Part shown: piece by piece, positions 27,000 to 34,829 of the stretch | Layout of the letters: every line of letters begins with the position of its first letter | Position numbering within the stretch: position 1 is the first letter of the stretch | Assembly (NCBI RefSeq): GCF_000710345.2 | Contig: NZ_JHEL01000015.1 | Location: forward strand, 496,001 to 560,000 | DNA: 64,000 nt | Origin: Curtobacterium sp. S6 | Lineage (GTDB): Bacteria; Actinomycetota; Actinomycetes; Actinomycetales; Micrococcaceae | Reading direction: 5' to 3' | The notes under the pieces: generated by a model | Database searches by the model: none | Told to the model about the DNA's origin: nothing | Seen by the model: the letters and a program-made list of their open reading frames with translations, nothing else | Made by a program: the position numbers and the translations under genes

Positions 27000-27902
27000 G
27001 TGTTAGCAATTCTCTGCCCAGGACAGGGCTCCCAAAAACCCGGTTTTCTCACTCCCTGGCTCGAGGTCGAAGGAGTGACCGAACGTCTCACGGCCCTCGG
27101 CACGGCCGCCGACCTCGACCTGATCCACTATGGAACCGAGGCCGACGAAGAAACCATCAAGGACACCGCGATTGCCCAACCGCTCATCGTGGCCGCGGGA
27201 ATCGTGGCCGGAGAGTTGCTGACCGAGCGGGTACGCGAAGAGCGCGTGCTCTGGGCCGGTCATTCGGTCGGTGAGATCACCGCCGCGGCCCTCTCGGGCG
27301 TCCTGACCCCCGAGGATGCCATGCGCTTCATCAAGGTCCGCGCGTCCGGAATGGCCAAGGCCGCCGCCGCCGAGCCGACCGGAATGTCGGCCGTGATCGG
27401 CGGCTCCGAGGATGAGGTCCGCGCGGCGATCGACGCCGCGGGTCTCACCGCGGCCAACGCCAATGGCGGCGGGCAGATCGTGGCGGCGGGAGCCATCGCG
27501 GATCTCGAGGCATTCGCCGAGAATCCCCCCGCCAAGACCCGGGTCATTCCCCTCAAGGTGGCCGGTGCCTTCCACACCTCCTACATGCGTCCGGCCGTCG
27601 CCGAACTTCAGGAACTCGCCCACGACCTGGCCCCGGACGAGCCCGTGACCACCCTGCTGTCCAATAAGGACGGCAAGCCCGTGACGTCCGGTGCGGCCGC
27701 CGTGCAGAGCCTCGTCGACCAGGTGACCCGTCCGGTCCGTTGGGATCTGTGCATGCAGACCATGCTGGATGCCGGCGTGGATCAGCTCGTCGAGCTGACG
27801 CCCGCCGGAACCCTGATCGGCCTCGCGAAGCGCGGCATGAAGGGCGTCCCCGGCACGGCGCTGAATACACCCGAGCAACTGGAAGACGCGTTCGGCAAGT
27901 AG
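27000..27902 (+). CDS. fabD: Malonyl-CoA:ACP transacylase
   Basis: A 300-residue enzyme that moves malonyl from CoA to acyl carrier protein for fatty acid synthesis. Motifs: CPGQGSQKPG near the start, the nucleophile in GHSVGEITAA, and the active-site His in VAGAFHTSYM. The start GTG 27000 (MLAILCPGQGSQ) is chosen because upstream codons overlap the U-tract of the aceE terminator; GGAAAG lies about ten bases before it. It is the first gene of fabD-fabH-acpP-fabF. The PucR-like activator gene often found between aceE and fabD is missing here. Confidence 0.95.
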   Translation: MLAILCPGQGSQKPGFLTPWLEVEGVTERLTALGTAADLDLIHYGTEADEETIKDTAIAQPLIVAAGIVAGELLTERVREERVLWAGHSVGEITAAALSGVLTPEDAMRFIKVRASGMAKAAAAEPTGMSAVIGGSEDEVRAAIDAAGLTAANANGGGQIVAAGAIADLEAFAENPPAKTRVIPLKVAGAFHTSYMRPAVAELQELAHDLAPDEPVTTLLSNKDGKPVTSGAAAVQSLVDQVTRPVRWDLCMQTMLDAGVDQLVELTPAGTLIGLAKRGMKGVPGTALNTPEQLEDAFGK

Positions 27903-27928
27903 CTCGAACCGATGGAAAAGAGATAATC

Positions 27929-28957
27929 GTGGTCACCTTGAAGTCGGCTCCCGTCGAGAAGTACACCCGCATCCTCGGAGTCGGTGCCGCCCGGCCCGAC
28001 GTGGTCGTCACCAATGACGACGTCTGCCAGTGGATCGACTCGTCGGACGAGTGGATTCGCTCACGCACCGGAATCAGCACCCGCCGTCGCGCGGACGCCG
28101 ACACGTCGGTATTCGACCTTGCCCTTGAGGCGGCCAAGGACGGCATGGAACATGCCGGTGTGACCGGCGAACAGATCGACGCGGTGGTGGTTTCGACCGT
28201 CTCCCATCCCTATGCCACGCCGTCACTCGCGGCCAAGCTCGCCGATGCGATCGGTGCGACGCCAGCCCCCGCGTACGATATCTCGGCGGCGTGCGCCGGT
28301 TACTGCTACGGAATCGCCCAGGCCGACGCCTTGGTCAAGGCCGGGGCGGCCAGGCACGTCTTGGTCATTGGGGCCGAAAAGCTCTCGGACTTTATCGACA
28401 ATGGCGAACGCTCCATATCGTTCCTGCTGGGGGACGGCGCGGGTGCGGCCGTCGTCGGCCCTTCGGACGAGCCCGGAATCTCCCCCACCGTGTGGGGTTC
28501 CGACGGTTCCAAATGGGAAACCATCAATATGACGCATTCCATGCTCGAACTGCGAAATAGGGATTGGGTCGCCAACCCCGTCGAGGCCGAGGAAAAGGTC
28601 TGGCCGACCCTGTACCAGGACGGCCCCTCGGTATTTCGCTGGGCCGTCTGGGAAATGGCGAAGGTTGCCAAGGAGGCGCTCGACCGCGCGGGAATCTCGG
28701 CCGAGGCTCTCGGCGCCTTCATTCCCCACCAGGCGAATATGCGAATCATCGATCAGATGGTCAAGACCCTCAAGGTCCCGGAGCATGTCTCGGTGGCGCG
28801 AGATATCGCCGAGATGGGCAATACCTCGGCCGCGTCCATCCCCCTGGCCACGCGGCGGCTCCTGGACGAGCAGCCCGAATTGTCGGGAAAGCCCGCCCTG
28901 CAGATCGGATTCGGTGCGGGGCTGGTCTTTGCCGCTCAGGTCGTCATCCTTCCGTGA
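27929..28957 (+). CDS. fabH: Beta-ketoacyl-ACP synthase III
   Basis: A 342-residue condensing enzyme that starts chains by joining acetyl-, isobutyryl- or 2-methylbutyryl-CoA to malonyl-ACP. Catalytic triad motifs: Cys in ISAACAGYCYG, His in FIPHQANMRI and Asn in EMGNTSAASIP. GTG 27929 is preceded by GGAAAAGAGA. The gap to fabD is 26 bases, so they are co-transcribed. In branched-chain-rich Micrococcales this enzyme sets the iso/anteiso pattern; primer preference here is not deducible. Confidence 0.95.
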   Translation: MVTLKSAPVEKYTRILGVGAARPDVVVTNDDVCQWIDSSDEWIRSRTGISTRRRADADTSVFDLALEAAKDGMEHAGVTGEQIDAVVVSTVSHPYATPSLAAKLADAIGATPAPAYDISAACAGYCYGIAQADALVKAGAARHVLVIGAEKLSDFIDNGERSISFLLGDGAGAAVVGPSDEPGISPTVWGSDGSKWETINMTHSMLELRNRDWVANPVEAEEKVWPTLYQDGPSVFRWAVWEMAKVAKEALDRAGISAEALGAFIPHQANMRIIDQMVKTLKVPEHVSVARDIAEMGNTSAASIPLATRRLLDEQPELSGKPALQIGFGAGLVFAAQVVILP

Positions 28958-28985
28958 CGTGGAGGGCCACGATTCCTCCGGGTCC

Positions 28986-28991
28986 TAGAAT
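28986..28991 (+). promoter_or_regulatory. Possible acpP promoter -10 box
   Basis: TAGAAT lies in the 199-base gap between fabH and acpP; the gap is long enough for a separate acpP promoter, which would fit the high demand for acyl carrier protein. No convincing -35 box was seen, so confidence is low. Confidence 0.3.
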
Positions 28992-29156
28992 TTGCCCCGT
29001 GTGAGAAGGCCCAGCTACCGGCGCGTTCGGCGTCAAAACGATAAAGTAAGAAATGGTTCATGCCCGTTCGATCGGGATACAACGGTTTTCACGAAACCGC
29101 ATGACAACGCGCGCATCGTTGATCCGGTGCGTGATCACACAATTAAGGAGTACATC

Positions 29157-29402
29157 ATGGCTGATAAGAACGAGATCCTCTCCGGCCTCGCAGAGATCGT
29201 CAACGAAGAGACCGGCGTTGAGACCGCCGATGTTCAGCTCGAGAAGTCCTTCACCGAGGACCTCGATATCGATTCGATCTCGATGATGACTATCGTCGTC
29301 AACGCCGAGGAAAAGTTCGGCGTGACCATTCCGGACGAAGAGGTCAAGAACCTGACCACCGTCGGCGACGCCGTAGACTTCATCGCGAACGCCTCCGAGT
29401 AG
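29157..29402 (+). CDS. acpP: Acyl carrier protein
   Basis: An 81-residue acidic four-helix protein that carries growing acyl chains on phosphopantetheine. The attachment site is Ser40 in DLDIDSISMM (actinobacterial DSIS variant of DSLD). It has TIPDEEVKNLTTVGDAVDFI at the end of the domain. AAGGAG stands seven bases before ATG 29157. It lies between fabH and fabF as in other actinobacterial FAS II clusters, after a 199-base gap that may hold its own promoter. Confidence 0.96.
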   Translation: MADKNEILSGLAEIVNEETGVETADVQLEKSFTEDLDIDSISMMTIVVNAEEKFGVTIPDEEVKNLTTVGDAVDFIANASE

Positions 29403-29531
29403 TCGTGTGATGGGCGCGGTGCCCCCGGTACCGCGCCCTGACTTCTCCCCAACCGTTCATTTCCGCCCACGAACAGGTCGTCCGGTGCGGACCCAGCCCA
29501 TCGATGTGGGCGGAGACAAGAAAGACGTGAG

Positions 29532-30800
29532 ATGAGTCAGAAAGTAGTAGTCACCGGACTGGGTGCGTTTTCCCCCATCGGTGGCACCGTTTCCGAAACG
29601 TGGGACAACGCTCTGAAGGGTGTGTCCGGCGTCAAGGCCATCACCGAAGACTGGGTCGCAGAGTACGACATCCCGGTATATATCGCTGGACGGGTCAGCC
29701 AACCTGTCGAGGAGTCCGAGTTCATCTCGAAGGTCGAGACCAAACGCCTCGATCCGTCCGGACAATTCGCCGTCATCGCGGCCCGGGAGGCTTGGAAGGA
29801 TGCCGGGTTCAGCGCAGGTGACGCCGACCAGGCCGACGAGTTGGATCCCGAACGGCTAGCCGTCTCCTTCGGAACGGGCATCGGCGGCGTGTGGACCTTG
29901 CTGAACAGCTGGGACACCCTGCGCGAACGCGGTCCGCGACGCATTTTGCCCATGACCGTTCCCATGCTGATGCCCAATGGCGCCGCCGCGGCCATCTCGC
30001 TGAATCACAAGGCTCGTGCCGCCGCGCAGACCGTCGTCTCCGCGTGCGCCTCGAGCACCGAGTCCCTCCACGTGGGGCTCGAGCTCATTCGTAGCGGAAA
30101 GGCCGACGTCGTCATCACCGGCGGGACGGAGTCGGCCATCCATCCCATGACTCTCGCTTCCTTCGCCAAGATGCAGGCGCTCTCCAAGAGGAACGACGAT
30201 CCCGAGGCGGCTTCGCGTCCGTACGATGTCGACCGTGACGGTTTCGTCATGGGCGAGGGCGCCGCGGCGCTCATCCTGGAATCGGAGGAGCACGCCAAGG
30301 CCCGTGGAGCCACCGTCTACGCGGAGCTCGCGGGAACCGGGGTCTCGTCGGACGCCCATCACATCACCGCCAACGATCCCGAGGGGACCGGTGCCGCACG
30401 CAGCATCCGCGAGGCCCTCGAGGCCGGCGACATCGCGGTCAACGACGTCGTCCACGTCAATGCGCACGCGACCTCTACCCCCGTGGGCGACCCGGCCGAG
30501 GCGGTTGCGTTGCGCGTGGCCTTCGGCGATCACACGGACAACATCGCGGTGTCTGCGACCAAGTCGATGACCGGTCACCTCTTGGGCGCCGCGGGCGCTC
30601 TCGAGGCCGTCATGACGGTCTTGTCGGTGCGCGATCGCAAGGCCCCGTCCACGGTCAATCTGGAAAATAAGGATCCCGAGATCGACCTCGACGTCGTCAC
30701 GACGGCGCGCGAGTTGCCGTCCGGCGATATCGTGGCGCTGTCCAACTCCTTCGGCTTCGGCGGGCACAACGCCGTGGCAGCTTTCCGAAGCGTCAGCTAG
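29532..30800 (+). CDS. fabF: Beta-ketoacyl-ACP synthase II
   Basis: A 422-residue elongating condensing enzyme. The Cys-His-His active site is visible as VVSACASST, VNAHATSTPVGD and SATKSMTGHLLGAAG, with the C-terminal glycine-rich SNSFGFGGHNAV. The start ATG 29532 gives MSQKVVVTGLGAFSPIG. It is the last gene of the fab cluster; a bidirectional hairpin follows 50 bases later. Confidence 0.96.
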   Translation: MSQKVVVTGLGAFSPIGGTVSETWDNALKGVSGVKAITEDWVAEYDIPVYIAGRVSQPVEESEFISKVETKRLDPSGQFAVIAAREAWKDAGFSAGDADQADELDPERLAVSFGTGIGGVWTLLNSWDTLRERGPRRILPMTVPMLMPNGAAAAISLNHKARAAAQTVVSACASSTESLHVGLELIRSGKADVVITGGTESAIHPMTLASFAKMQALSKRNDDPEAASRPYDVDRDGFVMGEGAAALILESEEHAKARGATVYAELAGTGVSSDAHHITANDPEGTGAARSIREALEAGDIAVNDVVHVNAHATSTPVGDPAEAVALRVAFGDHTDNIAVSATKSMTGHLLGAAGALEAVMTVLSVRDRKAPSTVNLENKDPEIDLDVVTTARELPSGDIVALSNSFGFGGHNAVAAFRSVS

Positions 30801-30849
30801 GCACTCGAACCGACGCTCGTCGTTGGAGGAACGACGTATCGGGTGACGC

Positions 30850-30890
30850 GGAAAAGCCCCGGTGAGCCATTTGGCCACCGGGGCTTTTCC
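30850..30890. terminator. Bidirectional terminator between fabF and DUF3145 gene
   Basis: A 15-bp perfect stem (30850-30864 with 30876-30890). The outer stem is GGAAAAG/CTTTTCC, so each strand carries a U-run at the descending arm. It serves the convergent fabF and DUF3145 genes. Confidence 0.8.
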
Positions 30891-30978
30891 ATGCGCGGAA
30901 TCTCTCGCGGAGAGTCAAAGGGCTCGACACCGCTGCGGTCGGGTCACCGGGTCCGTGTGCGGCGGGCGCCGAGAGGAA

Positions 30979-31497
30979 TCAACCGACGCGGTGAAGGAAA
31001 CGGACGTTGCTGGGCGTGATGGTGGTTTCCCGCAGGGGCTCCAGCTCGGTGTCCCAGGCTTCTCCCAACGCCAGCGAGAACTGCCCCAGGAGCGCCGCGG
31101 GGTCGCCCTTGGCCATTTCGTAGGCGTATCGCACGCGGTCTTCGGTGATGACTGTGTTGCCGAGGGAATCCGTCATGCCGTAGAAGATTCCGAGCTCCGG
31201 GGTATAGGCCCAACGCCCGGCGTCTGCACCGGGGCTAGCTTCCTCGGTCACCTCGAAACGGAGGTTCCTGAGCCGTTGAAGGGCCGAGGCGAGGAGAGCG
31301 CCGGTCCCCTGCGGTCCGTGCCATTCCAGGGTGGTCCTCACGGTGCCCGGCAAGGCCTCCTGCGGGTACCACTCAAGGTCCGCCGACCGGCCGGCCACGG
31401 ACTCCAGCGCCCAACGGATGTGCGGGCACAGCGCCTGAGGGGTTGCGTGTACGTGCAAAACCCCTCGGGTTGATGTCGTGTTCACGATAGCTCCCAT
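30979..31497 (-). CDS. DUF3145 family protein
   Basis: A 172-residue cytoplasmic protein of a family confined to actinobacteria and without known function. The family start is recognisable: TRGVLHVHATPQALCPHIRWALE. Further on are DLEWYPQEALPGTVRTTLEWHG and the C-terminal EPLRETTITPSNVRFLHRVG. ATG 31497 is chosen; a longer frame to 31542 adds no family-like sequence. It often lies next to the fab cluster in Micrococcales, as here, converging with fabF. Confidence 0.85.
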   Translation of the reverse strand: MGAIVNTTSTRGVLHVHATPQALCPHIRWALESVAGRSADLEWYPQEALPGTVRTTLEWHGPQGTGALLASALQRLRNLRFEVTEEASPGADAGRWAYTPELGIFYGMTDSLGNTVITEDRVRYAYEMAKGDPAALLGQFSLALGEAWDTELEPLRETTITPSNVRFLHRVG

Positions 31498-31656
31498 GTC
31501 ATCGACAGATACGTCTTCCCCTACGATCTGCGTGATGAGCATCGGCGTAGCAACCTCGACTCAATGGTTAGTATTCTGCCCCATAAAGCTCATCTCGCAA
31601 AGGGCCCACACGGGATGGACCGGGCCGATCCGGATCCGTCGTGAACCCGTGCCGAA

Positions 31657-32604
31657 CTATGCGCGGGGATGTGCCTGACGATAGGTCTTGGATAGTCGCT
31701 CGACGGAGACGTGCGTATAGATCTGGGTGGTGGCCAGGGTCGAGTGGCCCAGCATTTCCTGCACGGCCCTGATGTCGGCCCCGCCGTCGACCATGTGGGT
31801 GGCCGCCGTGTGCCGGAAAACATGCGCGCCCGTGGCCCCCGAACTCGTCGCGCGATCCAATACCGTGTTGAGGTCTTCCCGGATTTGCCGGGAGCCCGCC
31901 CGTTTTCCGCGAACCCCCACGAAAAGGGCGTTTTCGGCGGTCTTGACCCATTGGATTCGTCCGTGCCTGACCCACCGGTCGATCGCGCGGATCGCCGGGG
32001 CGCCCACGGGAATCGTTCTTTGCTTATTGCCTTTGCCCGTGACTGTGATCGTTCGACGCTCGGTATTAACGTCCGACAGGTTGAGGCCGCACAGCTCCGC
32101 CACGCGGACCCCGGATCCGTAGAGGAGCTCGATGACCGCGTTCGTGCGCAATGCCAAGGCGTTATCGGGATCTTCCCGCAGGTCCTCTTCCAGCAGGCCC
32201 AGAAGATTCTCCATGTCCTGTGAGCTCAGGACCTTGGGCAGGCTTCGGTGGCCCCGAGGGGACTGGATCCTCAGGGCGGGGTTGGTGGCGAGTTTTCCTC
32301 GGCCATGCCCCCACGCATAGAACGACCGAGCGCTCGAGGCCTTGCGCGACAACGTGGTTCGGGCCTCTCGACGCTCGAATCCGCGGCCGAGCCATTCCCG
32401 GAGATGATCGAGCTCAATCTCCCAGGGCGAGCCCAAGCCGGATGACTGCGCGAAACGAAAGAGCTCGGTGAGATCCGAAGTGTAGGCCCGAAGCGTCTCG
32501 GGGCTGCGTGCCTTTTCGTATCGGAGATAGTCCTCGTACTCGCCGAGCGCCTCGGCAAAGGCCTCCCCGAGTTCTCCGAGATCGTGGCGATGTTCTTCGC
32601 GCAC
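31657..32604 (-). CDS. xerC: Tyrosine recombinase XerC
   Basis: A 315-residue site-specific recombinase that with XerD resolves chromosome dimers at dif. The N-terminal SAM-like domain (about 1-115) contains YLRYEKARSPETLRAYTSDL. Catalytic residues: Arg167 (SGVRVAEL), Lys191 (TGKGNKQR), His261 and Arg264 (HVFRHTAATH), His287 (LGHSTL) and the nucleophile Tyr296 (TQIYTHVS). Chromosomal context (dprA-comM-yraN block) supports the housekeeping XerC and not a phage integrase. The start is GTG 32604, three bases after the TAA of the hemD-like gene, so the two are co-transcribed. Confidence 0.93.
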   Translation of the reverse strand: MREEHRHDLGELGEAFAEALGEYEDYLRYEKARSPETLRAYTSDLTELFRFAQSSGLGSPWEIELDHLREWLGRGFERREARTTLSRKASSARSFYAWGHGRGKLATNPALRIQSPRGHRSLPKVLSSQDMENLLGLLEEDLREDPDNALALRTNAVIELLYGSGVRVAELCGLNLSDVNTERRTITVTGKGNKQRTIPVGAPAIRAIDRWVRHGRIQWVKTAENALFVGVRGKRAGSRQIREDLNTVLDRATSSGATGAHVFRHTAATHMVDGGADIRAVQEMLGHSTLATTQIYTHVSVERLSKTYRQAHPRA

Positions 32605-32607
32605 TGA

Positions 32608-33450
32608 TTACCCCCGGTCCTGGCCGCGCGAGGAATACTCGGCGGCCCATGCGGACGCGAGCTTAAGCAGGGCTCCGAGCCGGAAGCGCGGCGGCACTCG
32701 AACCGAAAGACCCGCCTCTTTCAGGGGTTGGGCCGTCACGTCCCCCACCGCGAGCAAGGCCGTCTCCCTTTCGTCGATGCGACGGCCGACAGCCGACAGC
32801 TCGGCGTCGCTCATGTGGGCCAGCCATTGCTCGGCCCCACCCGCCGAGGTAAAGAGGACCCCGGTGCCGGAGCCTTGCGCGGCGGCCTCGATGCTCCGCC
32901 TCAGCGGCGCGGGGTCGGTGGGCGGCACGGATTTATAGGCCACGATGGGTTCCACGACGGCGCCGCGGGATTCGATGAGTTCATCGAGACCGTCGGCTCC
33001 GGTGCCATGATGTTGGACGACCACGTGGCGTCCGGTCAGCTCCATCCCGGACAGGTGCCGGGCGACGTCGTCGGCGGTCTCTTCCTCCGAGACCCAATCC
33101 ACCGGGATGCCCTCCGCCCGGAGCGCGCCGAGGGCCTTGGCCCCGCGGGCCAGCACCCGGGCCTGCCCCACCGATTCGCGCAGCTCGACCCCGAACTCGT
33201 GACGATCGGCCGCGGTAAGCCAACCCCTCAACCCAACGCCGGTGGTCACGACCACGATGTCAGGGTGTGAAGTGGCGATCCGCCTACTGGCACGAATGAG
33301 ATCCTCGTCGCGGTCCACCTCCGTGGTGACCAAAGCCGGGCAGTGTTCCACCCGCACTCCCTTTCGCTGGAGCGCGCGTTGAATGTCCTCGGCTTTTCGC
33401 TGGGCGGTCACGTAGACGTGCACGTCGTGTTCGTCGGTCTTCACCAGCAC
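32608..33450 (-). CDS. Uroporphyrinogen-III synthase-like protein (HemD fold)
   Basis: A 280-residue protein with the two-domain HemD fold: VYVTAQRKAEDIQRAL at the start, VVVTTGVGLRGWL (first domain), VVVQHHGTGADGLDELI, then VGVLFTSAGGAEQWL and LLAVGDVTAQPLKEAGL. The real enzyme closes the linear tetrapyrrole to uroporphyrinogen III in haem synthesis. The start GTG 33450 is supported by GGAGGAG eight bases upstream. Its position between dprA and xerC, away from other hem genes, is unusual; it could be the main HemD or a divergent paralogue. Sequence identity in this family is always low, so the call rests on fold-like patterns. Confidence 0.72.
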   Translation of the reverse strand: MLVKTDEHDVHVYVTAQRKAEDIQRALQRKGVRVEHCPALVTTEVDRDEDLIRASRRIATSHPDIVVVTTGVGLRGWLTAADRHEFGVELRESVGQARVLARGAKALGALRAEGIPVDWVSEEETADDVARHLSGMELTGRHVVVQHHGTGADGLDELIESRGAVVEPIVAYKSVPPTDPAPLRRSIEAAAQGSGTGVLFTSAGGAEQWLAHMSDAELSAVGRRIDERETALLAVGDVTAQPLKEAGLSVRVPPRFRLGALLKLASAWAAEYSSRGQDRG

Positions 33451-33539
33451 CGGTTGGTCTCCTCCACGATGATTCGGCAGCCATGGGCTGCGTGGTCTCC
33501 TCACTGTACCGTCGCCTCAGGGCGATCAGGGCGAATGCT

Positions 33540-34829
33540 TCATCTCGTGATGCGCCACAGCCCACCCTCACACCGTGCCAAGCCCACCATCTCGAGGTGT
33601 GCCAGCGACGCCATGACCGTGCGGATGGGCAGCGAAGCCACCGAACAGAGACGTTCCGGCGCCACACCACGCCCCGCGGGCAGGGCGTCTCGGACCAGGG
33701 CCTGTTCCTGGCTTAAGACGGGGTCGTTGGTTTCAGGACCGCTCGTTGACCCGGCTTCCCGGCCCGAGGCTCCATCGCCGCCCGGTATGGCCGGCAGCAG
33801 GGCGCGCAGGTCTTCCGCGCACGTGATCAGTTCCACCGGGGCCTCGGAGACCATACGGTGGCAGCCGGCCGACTGATCGCTGAAGACCGGCCCGGGGACG
33901 ACGCCGACCGTTCTGCCGAGTTCCAGGCCGTGACGCGCCGTGTTCAGCGCCCCCGAACGGAACCGGGCCTCGACCACCACGATGACCTCGGACAGCGCGG
34001 CGATCAGTCGATTGCGCTGGAGGAACCGATGTCGCATGGGGCTGGCCCCCGGATTCAGTTCGGTGAGGATCAGGCCCGCTGATTCGATGTCTTCCAGCAA
34101 ACCGTGGTGGGCACGAGGATAGGACCGGTCGATGCCACAGGCCAGGAAGGCGATGGTGGTCGGTGACGACGTGCCGACCGCCAGTGCGGTGCGATGGGCC
34201 GCGGCGTCGATGCCGAATGCCGCGCCGGAGAGGATCGCATAACCGTCGCCCGCCACGGAACTGACGAGATGGTTCGTGACCTCCACGCCGTAGGCCGTGG
34301 CGTCCCGGCAACCGACGACCGAAAGGTTGCGGGACCTCGGCGCGGACAGCCCGGCCCGGTCCCCGCGGCCCCACAGTCCTATGGGCGCAAGGTGCCCCAA
34401 GTCCCGCAGCGCAGAGGGCCAGTCCGGGTCCTCCGGGGTTGCCAGCCATGCGCCGCGCCCGTTCATGGTGCGCTCCGTCGCCAGCGGGTTCCGAAGCGGC
34501 TTTCGGTGCCTCCACCGTTCCCAGGCCTTATCGAGGCCTTCCGGCTCCGCCTTGTCCGATAGTTCCGGAGATGTCATCCGAACCTTGTCGATCTCCGCTG
34601 GCGAGGGCTTCCGCCCGCAGACGATCTCCGCGGCGGGGACCGGGCCCAGCGCGCCGATCAGGGCCATGCCGAGGTAGTCCTGCGGCTCGAGCACATGCAT
34701 GAGCTGGATACGGGCCTCCCGGGCCTCGTCCGCCCGACCGACGGCCCCCGACCCACGGTTCACGGATGTCGACGCCTTCGTAACGGCCCGGGGCGCCGTG
34801 TGTTCGTCCGTCTCGTAGGAGCGCGTCAT
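33540..34829 (-). CDS. dprA: DNA-processing protein DprA
   Basis: A 429-residue protein that binds single-stranded DNA entering the cell and loads RecA. The Rossmann-like core is clear: LSVVGCRDATAYG, ILSGAAFGIDAAAHR, ACGIDRSYPRAH and RFLQRNRLIAALSEVIVVVEA. A C-terminal winged-helix-like region (ERLCSVASLPIRTVMASLAHLEMVGL) follows an acidic/Gly-rich linker. The N-terminal 80 residues before the first recognisable helices are low complexity. The start is taken as ATG 34829, which overlaps the comM TGA (ATGA); ATG 34838 is nearly equivalent. Position after comM is conserved among bacteria. Confidence 0.93.
   Translation of the reverse strand: MTRSYETDEHTAPRAVTKASTSVNRGSGAVGRADEAREARIQLMHVLEPQDYLGMALIGALGPVPAAEIVCGRKPSPAEIDKVRMTSPELSDKAEPEGLDKAWERWRHRKPLRNPLATERTMNGRGAWLATPEDPDWPSALRDLGHLAPIGLWGRGDRAGLSAPRSRNLSVVGCRDATAYGVEVTNHLVSSVAGDGYAILSGAAFGIDAAAHRTALAVGTSSPTTIAFLACGIDRSYPRAHHGLLEDIESAGLILTELNPGASPMRHRFLQRNRLIAALSEVIVVVEARFRSGALNTARHGLELGRTVGVVPGPVFSDQSAGCHRMVSEAPVELITCAEDLRALLPAIPGGDGASGREAGSTSGPETNDPVLSQEQALVRDALPAGRGVAPERLCSVASLPIRTVMASLAHLEMVGLARCEGGLWRITR

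Noticed and set aside
28992..29156. Upstream in-frame extension of acpP
   Set aside because: The added 55 residues are basic and unlike acyl carrier proteins; AAGGAG directly supports ATG 29157.
31657..32604. Tyrosine recombinase as sign of an integrated phage or island
   Set aside because: It is the housekeeping XerC in its usual place near dprA; no attachment repeats or phage genes are nearby.
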